Assembly (NCBI GenBank): GCA_900544555.1 | Contig: UQWD01000010.1 | Span: forward strand, 10,661-74,660 | DNA: 64,000 nt | Source of the DNA: an uncultured Eubacteriales bacterium | GTDB lineage: Bacteria > Bacillota > Clostridia > Christensenellales > CAG-138 | Reading direction: 5' to 3' | In this document: positions 10,234-19,033 of the stretch, in pieces | How the letters are laid out: the number at the start of each line of letters is the position of its first letter | How positions within the stretch are numbered: position 1 is the first letter of the stretch | Made by a program: the position numbers and the translations under genes | The notes under the pieces: model-generated | The model's input: the letters and a program-made list of their open reading frames with translations, nothing else | Databases searched by the model: none | Told to the model about the DNA's origin: nothing

Positions 10234-10328
10234 GATTTTACGGTTTTAGGGAAAATGATGTAAAACCTTGGAATGTAATCGTATTACTCCCCGAATAATG
10301 CTTAACAGATTATAAGGAGGTGAAAACA

Positions 10329-10439
10329 ATGAAAGAGAAAATGCTGGGTTTCACAATGGAAGTTGAGGAAGAAATCGTAGCTCAGGCCGTTATGGTAGTC
10401 GCGGCTGTCGCGGCTGACGCCGCTGCGGGCGGAGAATAA
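10329..10439 (+). CDS. Putative RiPP precursor peptide, copy 1 (36 aa)
   Basis: The encoded peptide starts MKEKMLGFTMEVEEEIVAQ and ends in a Val/Ala-rich tail closing with AAAGGE. It has no Cys, Ser, Pro, Tyr or Trp, and only one Thr. A strong ribosome-binding site (AAGGAGG) lies seven bases upstream. The charged front half looks like a recognition leader and the bland hydrophobic tail like a core; this split is inferred. The second copy has the same protein sequence with nine synonymous changes, which shows that the peptide itself is under selection. It precedes genes for an M50-type membrane peptidase and an E1-like adenylating enzyme, the usual make-up of a peptide-modification operon. Confidence 0.75.
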   Translation: MKEKMLGFTMEVEEEIVAQAVMVVAAVAADAAAGGE

Positions 10440-10560
10440 GCTTAACCGAAAAACGAGTCATTCTTTCTGTACGATTTACGGGGTAGGATAAAAATCCGCC
10501 GCCATGGGAAATCGTATACTCCCCGAATAATGCTTAACAGATTATAAGGAGGTGAAAATA

Positions 10561-10671
10561 ATGAAAGAGAAAATGCTGGGTTTCACAATGGAAGTTGAGG
10601 AAGAGATCGTAGCTCAGGCCGTTATGGTAGTCGCTGCCGTCGCAGCCGACGCAGCCGCTGGCGGCGAATAA
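10561..10671 (+). CDS. Putative RiPP precursor peptide, copy 2 (36 aa)
   Basis: The protein is identical to copy 1; nine codons differ, all silently, and all lie from codon 14 onwards. The same leader and ribosome-binding site (AAGGAGGTGAAAATA) are present. The gene lies 52 bases before the membrane peptidase gene. Two equal doses of one precursor may serve expression level, since a secreted peptide is needed in far larger amounts than its enzymes. What the mature product is cannot be told; the C-terminal GGE is discussed under findings. Confidence 0.75.
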   Translation: MKEKMLGFTMEVEEEIVAQAVMVVAAVAADAAAGGE

Positions 10672-10723
10672 CACTTGAATTGCTTACGTCATTTTCCCTT
10701 TACCTTTAAACAGGAGGTGTTAA

Positions 10724-11878
10724 ATGGGCGCACCTGACCATATTGTTAAACTGCTGGAGACCCCTTTCTTCGATGAAAAGAATATTTTAGCTACCAAGCT
10801 GCCCGAGGGTGGCGTTCAGCTGGCAAACCTTGCCGATGGGCGCTGCCATTTTGTAGGGGAATTTGAATACGGGCTGCTTCAGTTGTGCGATGGAAAACGT
10901 ACGATTAAGGAGCTGGCGCAGTTGGGCGGGCTTCCTGATGAGAACGCTATGTGCAAGTTTCTGCTCGCCTCTTTATCCCTTGGTATTCTCGGCGAGCCGG
11001 AAAGGCGGCCTTTCAATATCCTTCAAATGCGGCTGTCGCTGTTTAATCCATCTCGCATATTAAAGCCGGGAGGCAAGCCGGCCGTAATATTACGCAATTT
11101 TCTTTATTTCGCTTCGCTGCTGTCCATCGTGTTCTGTATTTGGGCTATAATTTCCAACGCGCAATACCTTATAGACTTCACAATGGATGCGTTCGTAACA
11201 AGGCCGATAAATATCCTGCTCTTTCTGATACATTCGCTGATTATTGGGTTTTTTCATGAGTTCGGCCATGCCGTCGTGCTGACGAGTTACGGCCTGCCCA
11301 GCGTGCGAATGGGCGTGCTGTTAAACTTCTTCACGCCCGCGTTCTATACGGATGTTTCTGGGATAAACCGTATCACGATGAAGACCAAACGCATTTTTGT
11401 CTGGCTGGCCGGTATTATGGCGCAGCTTGTGATACTGGCCGTTACGTTATTTATGATTTTATACTTAAACATCAGCCCGTGGTGGAAGGATTTCTGCTTG
11501 ATGCTATTCCTTGCGGATCTGATGCTCGTTATTTTCAACCTGCTGTTTGTTATGCGGTTTGACGGATATTCTATAATCTGCGACATGCTCGGCGACAGAA
11601 GGCTTGAAGAGGACGCATTCGCGTTCCTATCCAATCCGCTAAACGAGCGGAACCTTCAGGTTCCGGCGAGAAAAAAGTTTATCTATGTCATACTCGGTAG
11701 CATCAACCGGATATTTCCTTTTGTAATGGGTGGTTGGTTTGTGAGCACCTTATTACCGATGTTCGTGCCTCAGGCTAACCCCGTTATCGAGATCGTTTTC
11801 CCCATAGCCGTAACCGGATTAATTGCGTTCTTTACGGTGAGAAGGGTTATACGCAGAACGAGGAGTAGAAATTCATGA
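10724..11878 (+). CDS. M50-type membrane metallopeptidase with PqqD/RRE-like N-terminal domain
   Basis: A 384-residue membrane protein. Residues about 30-95 form a soluble region resembling the PqqD/RRE winged-helix fold (FEYGLLQLCDGKRTIKELAQ is typical), which binds leader peptides in RiPP systems. Several membrane segments follow (about 123-143, 162-177, 226-248, 257-277, 325-345). The zinc motif HEFGH lies at 178-182 inside a membrane segment and a second metal-site motif ending FDG at 279-281, as in site-2 proteases. It probably cleaves or handles the precursor peptides at the membrane. AGGAGGTG precedes the ATG, and its stop overlaps the E1-like gene by four bases. Confidence 0.75.
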   Translation: MGAPDHIVKLLETPFFDEKNILATKLPEGGVQLANLADGRCHFVGEFEYGLLQLCDGKRTIKELAQLGGLPDENAMCKFLLASLSLGILGEPERRPFNILQMRLSLFNPSRILKPGGKPAVILRNFLYFASLLSIVFCIWAIISNAQYLIDFTMDAFVTRPINILLFLIHSLIIGFFHEFGHAVVLTSYGLPSVRMGVLLNFFTPAFYTDVSGINRITMKTKRIFVWLAGIMAQLVILAVTLFMILYLNISPWWKDFCLMLFLADLMLVIFNLLFVMRFDGYSIICDMLGDRRLEEDAFAFLSNPLNERNLQVPARKKFIYVILGSINRIFPFVMGGWFVSTLLPMFVPQANPVIEIVFPIAVTGLIAFFTVRRVIRRTRSRNS

Positions 11879-13269
11879 GCGGCTGTTTTTATCTGAATCC
11901 ATCAACCTTGCTGATACGGAATGAGGGCCGGTACGAAATTCGGATCGGGCCGTTTCCTCCGATACTCTTAAACGAAGAGGAACATGGTGAGTTTATAAAG
12001 AATTTTTCAACAGCAAAGGAATACAGCCTGGAAAAGATCCTGGAATATTTTACGGTTGACGAGGCGTTTGACCTGTTCAGGCGCAACGCGTTTATCGACA
12101 GGGAGATCGATATGTCCGACAGGTATTCGCGTATGGATTGTTTTTTCTCCCTTGAGGGTAACGACGGCGCCCTTAAAACGCTCGCCGGGAAGAACGTGCT
12201 GGTGCTGGGCGCGGGTGGCGTCGCGACGCATATTGTATGGATGTACGCCGCGCTTGGCGTGGGAAAGATGACGCTGCTTGATTTTGACGTCGTGGAGCTG
12301 AGCAATTTAAACCGCCAGCTGCTTTATGAAGAAGGGGACGTTGGCAGGAACAAAATCGAGGCGTTGGCTGATCATATCAATCGCATAAACAGCGACGTGG
12401 AGCTTGAACTGCTGGACGTTCGCGTAAAAAGCGGCGAACAGTTGGACGAGATTATCGGCGCGAAACCGTACGACCTGGTCGTGGCGGCTATCGATACGCC
12501 GCTTGCGGTGCGTCATTGGATAAACGAGGCCTGCGTTAAGCACAAGGTTCCTTACGTTACAGGCGCTTTTGGCAATAACCGGGGAATAGTAGGCATAACG
12601 TATATTCCGAATGAAACACCATGCTTTGACTGCATGCAGGATCAAAATGTTCGCAATATAGAACGAGTGGCCGGATCGGCGGGCGCGACGCTCCCGCTGA
12701 TAGCGGAATTCACCGCGTCAAAAGTCGCTACCGAGGGCGTTAACATTTTGCTTGGAAGAAACGAGCCCGCATACGCCGGCAAGTATGAGGTGTTCGATTA
12801 TCAAACGAATCTCACTGAGGTTGCGGAAATGACCCTGAGGCCTCAATGCCCGGTTTGCGGAAGAAAAAACGCTGATGAGAGAAAGCTTGATTTATCGCTG
12901 ATAAATTATATCTATTACTTTATCTGCGCGGCTGCACCGCTCGTTATCCACGCGTATCCGAAGTATATGTATATTCCTATTATCGCGCTGGTAGCGGTAA
13001 ACGCTCTGCTGTTGATTGGCCGTAGGTATGACAATGTTTATGAAACGGCCTTCTGCGGCGCGCTTATTTTGTCGTTCTCCGCTCTGTTGGTATTTTTAGC
13101 TGTAACGCCTCAGCTTAATGCGATAAATTACGTTGCAAGGATTCTGTTCGTAACGTTTTTCTTCCTGTTTTTTATTTGCCTATGCTCGCTTGCCTTTATA
13201 TCCAACGTATTTTTGGGAGAAAGGTTTATCGATCGGCTGAGAAACCGGCGCGGCTCAAAGCGGGCTTGA
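11875..13269 (+). CDS. E1/ThiF/MccB-like adenylating enzyme fused to a membrane domain
   Basis: A 464-residue protein in three parts. Residues 1-95 are a soluble region of unknown fold that may act as a peptide-recognition domain, as in MccB. Residues 100-335 are an E1-like adenylation domain: nucleotide motif LGAGGVATHI (111-120), acidic residues in LLDFDVVE (134-141), NLNRQ (144-148), GRNK (157-160), AAIDTP (204-209) and a zinc tetrad of C250, C253, C325 and C328. Residues from about 340 hold four hydrophobic helices and a basic tail, unusual for this family. It should activate a peptide carboxylate as an AMP ester. Coupled to the M50-type gene by ATGA overlap. Confidence 0.8.
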   Translation: MSGCFYLNPSTLLIRNEGRYEIRIGPFPPILLNEEEHGEFIKNFSTAKEYSLEKILEYFTVDEAFDLFRRNAFIDREIDMSDRYSRMDCFFSLEGNDGALKTLAGKNVLVLGAGGVATHIVWMYAALGVGKMTLLDFDVVELSNLNRQLLYEEGDVGRNKIEALADHINRINSDVELELLDVRVKSGEQLDEIIGAKPYDLVVAAIDTPLAVRHWINEACVKHKVPYVTGAFGNNRGIVGITYIPNETPCFDCMQDQNVRNIERVAGSAGATLPLIAEFTASKVATEGVNILLGRNEPAYAGKYEVFDYQTNLTEVAEMTLRPQCPVCGRKNADERKLDLSLINYIYYFICAAAPLVIHAYPKYMYIPIIALVAVNALLLIGRRYDNVYETAFCGALILSFSALLVFLAVTPQLNAINYVARILFVTFFFLFFICLCSLAFISNVFLGERFIDRLRNRRGSKRA

Positions 13270-13325
13270 CGGCTCAAGCCTTAAAAGCCGACGCAAACTT
13301 AGCTTTTTGAAACGACCGTTTATTG

Positions 13326-13358
13326 AGACACAGGCTCTTAGTTGGACTGTGTCTTTTT
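13326..13358 (+). terminator. Rho-independent terminator of the peptide locus
   Basis: AGACACAG and CTGTGTCT form an 8-bp stem around a 13-base loop, followed by TTTTT. It lies 57 bases after the E1-like gene and closes the operon. Confidence 0.8.
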
Positions 13359-13588
13359 GATCAATCTGTATATATCTTTTGATTTCTAGATTAAGCAAGA
13401 CGTGTTGACGCCTTGTATTTATAATGATTCATAAACCGACAAAACCACAGTGTAACACAATAGCTTTGGCTAAAATGCAAAAAATATCTAATATTGCGCA
13501 TTGCGTACATTTAATGAAAAAGGGATTGCATGCGGACACAACATATGCTAAGGTTACTTTGGTTTTATACTAGATATAGAAGGGCAGG

Positions 13589-15865
13589 ATGAAAATGATT
13601 GAACTGAGCAAAAATGCGCTTACGGTTTTAGAACGGCGTTATCTAACGCGCGACGCGGACGGAAAGCTTACGGAAACACCTGAGGGCATGTTCCGCCGCG
13701 TGGCTAAGGCCGTAGCCTCGGCGGATAAGGCGTTCGACTCGGACACGGATGTAAATAAAACGGCCGAAGGCTTTTATAATATGATGGCGCAGCTCCGATT
13801 TATGCCGAACTCGCCTACGCTGATGAATGCGGGCAAAGCGCTTGGCCAGCTTTCCGCATGCTTTGTTTTACCCGTATCCGATTCCATGACGGATATTTTT
13901 GAGGCCGTAAAAAACGCTGCGTTAATCCACCAGAGCGGGGGAGGCACGGGCTTTTCGTTTTCGCGGCTGAGGCCGGCGGGGGCTACCGTGCGTTCTACCG
14001 GCGGCGTGGCTTCAGGCCCCGTCAGCTTTATGCGCGTGTTTAACGCGGCGACAGAAGCGGTTAAACAGGGCGGGACCCGGCGAGGCGCTAATATGGGCAT
14101 TTTGCGGGTAGATCATCCCGACATACTTAATTTCATCCGCTGCAAGAGCGATAACAGCGAGATCAATAATTTCAATATCAGCGTTGGGCTAACTGAGAAG
14201 TTTATGCAAGCAGTTCAAAGCGGGGGCGAATTTGAGCTTCACGACCCGCGCGACGGGTCCGTTACAGGTACGCTCAACGCCCGTGAGGTTTTTGAGCTAA
14301 TCGTAGATATGGCCTGGAAAAACGGCGAGCCGGGAATCGTTTTTTTAGACAGGCTTAATCGGGATAACGTCGTGCCGTGCGTAGGCGATATCGAGTCGAC
14401 CAATCCCTGCGGCGAACAACCCCTTCTGCCGTATGAAAGCTGTAACCTCGGTTCCATCAACCTTTCGCGCATGCTGAGGGAGGAGGGCGGAGTCTTTACC
14501 GTCGATTATGATTTAATAGGCAGAACCGTTGACGAGGCGATGCATTTTCTTGATAACGTTATTGAGATCAACCAATACCCTCTGCCTCAGATTAAGGAAA
14601 TGACCTTGGCGACGCGCAAGGTTGGTTTGGGTGTGATGGGGTTCGCGGATATGCTTTACCGCCTTGGCGTGGCTTACAACTCAGAAGAAGGTATCGCGGC
14701 CGCCGAGAAGGTTATGGGCTTTATTAACGCAAGGGCGCACCGAGCGTCCATCGCCCTTGCCGAAAGGCGGGGGTCGTTTGAGCTGTTTGAGCAAAGCTTG
14801 CTTAAAGGACGGGCAAAGGCGTACAGGAACGCGACCTGTACCACGATAGCGCCCACGGGTACGATTTCCATCATTTGCGGAGCGTCAAGCGGAATTGAGC
14901 CGCTTTTCGCCCTGAGCTTCGTGCGCAACGTAATGGATAACGACGAGCTTGCGCAGGTGGATCCGTATTTTGAGCGCGTCGCGCGGCAGGAGGGCTTTTA
15001 TTCAGATGAGCTCATGCGCCGTATAGCGCGGGAGGGGACGCTTAAGCATATCGATGAAATCCCGGAGCGCATACGCCGTATATTTGTGACGGCGCACGAT
15101 ATCGAGCCGAGTTATCACATACGCATGCAGGCGGCGTTTCAAAAGCATACGGATAACGCGGTATCCAAAACCGTCAATTTCCCCAACAGCGCGTCGCGCG
15201 ACGATGTCGCAGAGGTGTTTATATCCGCGTTCAGGCTGGATTGTAAGGGCGTTACCATATACCGCGACGGTAGCAGATCCGAGCAGGTATTATATGTTGG
15301 GGACAAGAAAGAGGAAAAAGCACTAAAACAGGAAGCTGTAACACCGCGTCCGCGCCCGGAAATGACGAGAGGAGTCACCGAGAAGGTGGTTATCGGCTGC
15401 GGAAACCTGTATATCACGGTCAATTATGACGATGAGGGCATCTGCGAGGTATTCACCAATTTGGGAAGGGCGGGCGGGTGCCCAAGCCAGAGCGAGGCGA
15501 CCAGCAGGCTGATATCGACCGCCCTGAGGTCCGGGATGGACGTTAACGCGCTGATTGAACAGCTTAAAGGCATTCGCTGCCATTCCACTTTGCGCCAGAG
15601 GGCGAACAATAAAAATATAAAAGTCCTTTCCTGCCCGGACGCTATCGGACGCGTGCTGGAAAAGGTTATGAAAATGCGCGAGTCTCAATGCCGCAATGCG
15701 CAATGCGCCGACGAACCCATTATACCTGCGCCTTCCCCGGATAACGGCGCGGACTGCGCTCATCCGGCTTCCGCCGGCCTTCCATGCCCGGAATGCGGCA
15801 ACGAAATGGAACATGAGGGCGGCTGCGTTATCTGCCGCGCCTGCGGCTATTCCAAATGCGGATAG
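13589..15865 (+). CDS. nrdJ: Class II (adenosylcobalamin-dependent) ribonucleotide reductase
   Basis: Reduces ribonucleotides to deoxyribonucleotides using a B12-derived radical, without need of or harm from oxygen. The 758 residues show MPNSPTLMNAG, the cysteine stretch LGQLSACFVLPV, the catalytic NPCGEQPL motif, and the barrel motif APTGTISIICGASSGIEP. A TSCPD domain follows (about residues 600-690; GRAGGCPSQSEA), then a C-terminal zinc ribbon (CPECGNEMEHEGGCVICRACG). A second ATG two codons in (13595) has the better-spaced AGGA and may be the true start. No B12 riboswitch was recognised upstream. Confidence 0.93.
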   Translation: MKMIELSKNALTVLERRYLTRDADGKLTETPEGMFRRVAKAVASADKAFDSDTDVNKTAEGFYNMMAQLRFMPNSPTLMNAGKALGQLSACFVLPVSDSMTDIFEAVKNAALIHQSGGGTGFSFSRLRPAGATVRSTGGVASGPVSFMRVFNAATEAVKQGGTRRGANMGILRVDHPDILNFIRCKSDNSEINNFNISVGLTEKFMQAVQSGGEFELHDPRDGSVTGTLNAREVFELIVDMAWKNGEPGIVFLDRLNRDNVVPCVGDIESTNPCGEQPLLPYESCNLGSINLSRMLREEGGVFTVDYDLIGRTVDEAMHFLDNVIEINQYPLPQIKEMTLATRKVGLGVMGFADMLYRLGVAYNSEEGIAAAEKVMGFINARAHRASIALAERRGSFELFEQSLLKGRAKAYRNATCTTIAPTGTISIICGASSGIEPLFALSFVRNVMDNDELAQVDPYFERVARQEGFYSDELMRRIAREGTLKHIDEIPERIRRIFVTAHDIEPSYHIRMQAAFQKHTDNAVSKTVNFPNSASRDDVAEVFISAFRLDCKGVTIYRDGSRSEQVLYVGDKKEEKALKQEAVTPRPRPEMTRGVTEKVVIGCGNLYITVNYDDEGICEVFTNLGRAGGCPSQSEATSRLISTALRSGMDVNALIEQLKGIRCHSTLRQRANNKNIKVLSCPDAIGRVLEKVMKMRESQCRNAQCADEPIIPAPSPDNGADCAHPASAGLPCPECGNEMEHEGGCVICRACGYSKCG

Positions 15866-16053
15866 AATGCGGCTGACGGCGCGGGCGATTAAGAGAAGGC
15901 GCTCGCGCCGGTAACAGGGAAGCGCGGACCTAAAAGAAACATAAGCTTTATGCCGATATTGACCGCTCTATACGCGCAACGCGGTTTGAAGATATGATGG
16001 AATGAGGGCTACGTCGTCAATGGCGCCCTGCTCTTAAATATGAGGCGGGAATA

Positions 16054-16086
16054 CGCGCCGGATAAATCGTTGCGTCCGGCGCGTTT
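16054..16086 (+). terminator. Hairpin between nrdJ and the EF-G paralogue
   Basis: A perfect 9-bp inverted repeat (CGCGCCGGA with TCCGGCGCG, 12-base loop) followed by TTTA. It is the strongest terminator candidate in the 376-base gap between nrdJ and the next gene, although it lies 190 bases after nrdJ. Nothing else was recognised in that gap. Confidence 0.45.
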
Positions 16087-16241
16087 ATGTGTGGATTCTA
16101 TAAGCTGCGCCTGAAAATAAAATCGGGTAAAGGCGCGCAAAAATGGTTTACAATGCGTTGACGGACTGATAAAATATTTAATGGTGCTTCATGCGCCGTT
16201 TTACATTTACCTTTATTACCATTTAGGGGGGCATAGAGTTC

Positions 16242-18311
16242 ATGAAAGATTATACCGCGAAAAATATCAAGAACATCGGCGTATTTGGCCATGGAGGCGA
16301 GGGCAAGACCACGCTTACGGAGGCTATGTTGTTTAACGCCGGGCTAATTGAGCGCATGGGCCGCGTGGAAGACGGGACCACGGTTACGGATTATGATCCG
16401 GAGGAGAGTAAACGCACCATTTCCATCGGCATGGCGGTAGCTCCGCTTGAATGGAACGGTATTAAGCTAAACATCATCGATGCTCCGGGATTCTTTGATT
16501 TTTATGGCGAGGTGGTGTCCGCCATGGCGCTTGCGGATTCCGCGCTTATCGTTGTCGGCGCGGTATCGGGCCCCGTGGTCGGGGCGGAAAAAGCTATGGC
16601 TATGTGCGTGAAGGCGAACAAACCCCGTATGATGGTCATTAATCAGATGGATCGCGAGAACGCCAATTTTAATAAGGTAATGGAGGCCATCAATGAAAAG
16701 TTCGGCCCTTCCGCCGTCCCGGTACAGCTGCCGATTATAGAGGGCGGCTTGTTTAAGGGGTATGTGGACGTAATCAATATGACGGCGAAAATGTTTGATA
16801 AAAAGGGAGAAACCACGGCCGATATCCCGTCAAGCCTTAAGGATGCGTCGGAACGCTATTATGAAGCTCTCATGGAAGCCGCGGCGGAAAGCGACGAGGA
16901 GCTGATGGAAAAATACTTTGAAGACGGCGAGCTTTCCCGCGAGGAGGTCAGCGCCGGCCTTTCAAAGGGCGTGCTCGACGGCGTTATAACCCCGGTATGC
17001 TGCTGCGCCGCCCAACCCAACATCGGCGTAAACACCTTGCTTGATAATCTGGCGGTTTACATGCCGTCCGCAGATCAGGTAAAAGCGCCTTCGGCCGTCG
17101 ACGCGAAAACGGAAAAGCCCGTGGAGATCAAGCTGGACGGCAAGCTGGCAGCTCAGGTGGTTAAAACGGTAGCCGACCCGTTTGTTGGCAAAATTTCATT
17201 GCTTAAAGTGTATTCCGGCGCGTTGAGCGCCGATATCTCGGCATATAACCCCAATGCGGAAAAGAACGAAAAATCCGGCGCGGTTTATTGTATGCGCGGC
17301 AAAAAACTCGTCAATACGGATAAGCTCATCGCGGGGGATATTGGCGCGATGGCAAAGCTTCAGTTTACGAATACGGGGGATACGCTGTGCGATTCTTCCG
17401 CCCCGGTGCGTTTTGAACCGTTGGTATTTCCGCATGCCTGTATCAGCCTGGCGGTATCAGCGAAGAAGCAGGGCGAAGAGGATAAGGTCTTCGCAGGGCT
17501 CAACAGGCTGCGCGAGGAAGATCCTACCATGACGATTGAGAAAAACGTTGAAACCGGCGACGTGCTCATCGGCGGGTTAGGCGAGATGCATATCGACGTT
17601 ATATGCGCGAAATTGAAGAATAAATTCAATGTTGAAGCTTCGCTCTCCGACCCCAAGGTGCCTTACCGTGAAACTATCCGCTCAACCGCCGAGGCCGAAG
17701 GCAAGCATAAAAAACAAACGGGCGGCTCCGGACAGTTCGGCGTCGTGCAAATGCGCTTTGAACCCAGTTCTGAGGAGTTTGAATTCGTTAACGCCATTGT
17801 CGGAGGCGTGGTTCCCAAGGAATATGTACCCGCGGTTGAGAAGGGTACGCGCGAAGCTTTGAAAAAGGGCGTGCTGGCCGGTTACCCGATGACCGGCGTA
17901 AAGGCTACGCTCTATGACGGCAAGTACCACCCGGTAGATTCAAAGGAAGTCGCTTTTAAATCCGCAGCCAGGCTTGCATACAAGGCCGCCTGCGTAAAGG
18001 CCAGCCCCACGTTGATTGAGCCGATTTACCGGTATGATATCCTTGTTCCGAGCGAGTACATGGGGGATGTAATCGGCGACATCAACCGCCGCCGCGGCCG
18101 CGTGCTAGGAATGAACCCGGTTACCGACGGAACGGAGGTTGTGGCCGAGGTGCCGCTTTGCGAAATGTTTAAATATGCCACGGATCTTCGCTCGATGACG
18201 CAGGCCAGAGGCTCGTTTAAAATGGAATTTGTACGATATGAGGACGTGCCGGGAAATATCGCGCAAAAGATTATCGAGCAGGCGAAGAAGGACGAGGAAG
18301 ACGACGAGTAA
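16242..18311 (+). CDS. Elongation factor G paralogue (EF-G2-like GTPase)
   Basis: A 689-residue translational GTPase with the EF-G domain order. G1 is GHGGEGKTTL (about residues 16-25), G2 RTISI, G3 DAPGFFDF, and G4 reads NQMD instead of the usual NKMD. The later domains include GGLGEMHIDV and a domain IV start near KKQTGGSGQFG. Such stand-alone paralogues (often called EF-G-like or FusA2) lie outside the str ribosomal operon, as here, and their exact task in the ribosome cycle is not settled. GGGGGG precedes the ATG. Confidence 0.85.
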   Translation: MKDYTAKNIKNIGVFGHGGEGKTTLTEAMLFNAGLIERMGRVEDGTTVTDYDPEESKRTISIGMAVAPLEWNGIKLNIIDAPGFFDFYGEVVSAMALADSALIVVGAVSGPVVGAEKAMAMCVKANKPRMMVINQMDRENANFNKVMEAINEKFGPSAVPVQLPIIEGGLFKGYVDVINMTAKMFDKKGETTADIPSSLKDASERYYEALMEAAAESDEELMEKYFEDGELSREEVSAGLSKGVLDGVITPVCCCAAQPNIGVNTLLDNLAVYMPSADQVKAPSAVDAKTEKPVEIKLDGKLAAQVVKTVADPFVGKISLLKVYSGALSADISAYNPNAEKNEKSGAVYCMRGKKLVNTDKLIAGDIGAMAKLQFTNTGDTLCDSSAPVRFEPLVFPHACISLAVSAKKQGEEDKVFAGLNRLREEDPTMTIEKNVETGDVLIGGLGEMHIDVICAKLKNKFNVEASLSDPKVPYRETIRSTAEAEGKHKKQTGGSGQFGVVQMRFEPSSEEFEFVNAIVGGVVPKEYVPAVEKGTREALKKGVLAGYPMTGVKATLYDGKYHPVDSKEVAFKSAARLAYKAACVKASPTLIEPIYRYDILVPSEYMGDVIGDINRRRGRVLGMNPVTDGTEVVAEVPLCEMFKYATDLRSMTQARGSFKMEFVRYEDVPGNIAQKIIEQAKKDEEDDE

Positions 18312-18337
18312 GGTTTGAAAACGAACATATACAAATG

Positions 18338-18366
18338 CGGCGCGGTGAAGACCGCGCCGGTTTTTT
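18338..18366 (+). terminator. Rho-independent terminator of the EF-G paralogue
   Basis: A 9-bp stem (CGGCGCGGT with ACCGCGCCG) closed by a GAAG tetraloop and followed by GTTTTTT, 27 bases after the stop codon. A textbook example. Confidence 0.9.
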
Positions 18367-18797
18367 AGCATGCGTTTTCCAGCTATTTGAATGATAACAG
18401 ATTGAATCGCGGCAGGAATATAATAAGGGGTTATTACAATATAAAGTGCGTAAAGGAAGTATAGTAAACTACGAACTTAACAATTGGAAAGGTGCGAAAC
18501 AAATGGCGTATCTTACTATTTAGAAGCGACGCAACATTCCTTTCATTCAAAGGTTAATCAAAGATTTGACCGGGTAAAATGGGAAAAAACGACTGCTGTA
18601 CATTACGATAAAATCAAGGTCATGCAATTTTCCATATTATTGCATAAATATTTTAAAGAATATAAGTCACCGTGCGAGTCGTCTGTTTAACAGACGGTGC
18701 ACACATAAGCTCATAATATGTTTAATTCGTTATAGGTTTGCGGGGATGATGAACAAACATCAAAGCGCAATAAGTTGTTTAAACGGAGATTATACGC
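18367..18797. other. Intergenic region without recognised gene
   Basis: About 430 AT-rich bases between the EF-G terminator and the first copy of the 184-bp repeat. A 68-codon frame starting with TTG or ATG near 18484 has no credible ribosome-binding site and no recognisable protein. Nothing else was seen. Confidence 0.4.
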
Positions 18798-19019
18798 CCG
18801 CCTGAGGCGGTCAAAAAACCCGGGGTAGGGTCGGAGCGGCAACCCCCATAGGCTTTCAACCAAACCTGACGACATGAGCGTCAGATTCGGAATGCCTTAC
18901 GCAGCAAGGGTTTCTTTGCACGGGGCGCTGACGCGCCAATGCAAAAGCGATCCGTGTTAACTCGAAAAACGTGGCGCAGCCACTTTTTCGACACACTGAG
19001 GCGGGCTTAACGCCCGCCT
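18798..19019 (+). repeat. Structured 184-bp intergenic repeat, copy A, with flanking hairpins
   Basis: The core (18813-18996) runs from AAAAAACCCGGGG to TTTTTCGACACAC and is found twice more in the window (38735-38919 inverted, 46545-46728 direct). Near its right end TCGAAAAA and TTTTTCGA enclose GTGGC/GCCAC, giving a long hairpin. The left flank has CCGCC-TGA-GGCGG (18798-18810) and the right flank AGGCGGGC-TTAAC-GCCCGCCT (18999-19019), which also serves as the likely terminator of the vWA gene. No reading frame is conserved between copies. Confidence 0.85.
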
Positions 19020-19033
19020 GTTACATAATCGGG

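Larger units (their letters stand above)
10279..10671 (+). repeat. Tandem duplication carrying the two peptide genes
   Basis: The stretch from about 10279 to 10439 is repeated from about 10510 to 10671. Each unit holds the same untranslated leader (CCCCGAATAATGCTTAACAG and AAGGAGGTGAAAA) and one peptide gene. The leaders differ by one or two bases, and the coding parts differ only at third codon positions. Confidence 0.9.

Noticed and set aside
10329..10671. Double-glycine (C39-type) leader in the twin peptides
   Set aside because: The GG lies at the very C-terminus with only one residue after it, so it cannot be a leader cleavage site.
13412..13432. Promoter made of TTGACG and TATAAT before nrdJ
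   Set aside because: The two boxes are only nine bases apart, too close for a sigma-A promoter.
13360..13588. Possible B12 riboswitch before nrdJ
   Set aside because: The B12-box and its surrounding helices could not be found.
18484..18690. 68-codon frame upstream of repeat copy A
   Set aside because: No ribosome-binding site, odd composition and no likeness to a protein family.
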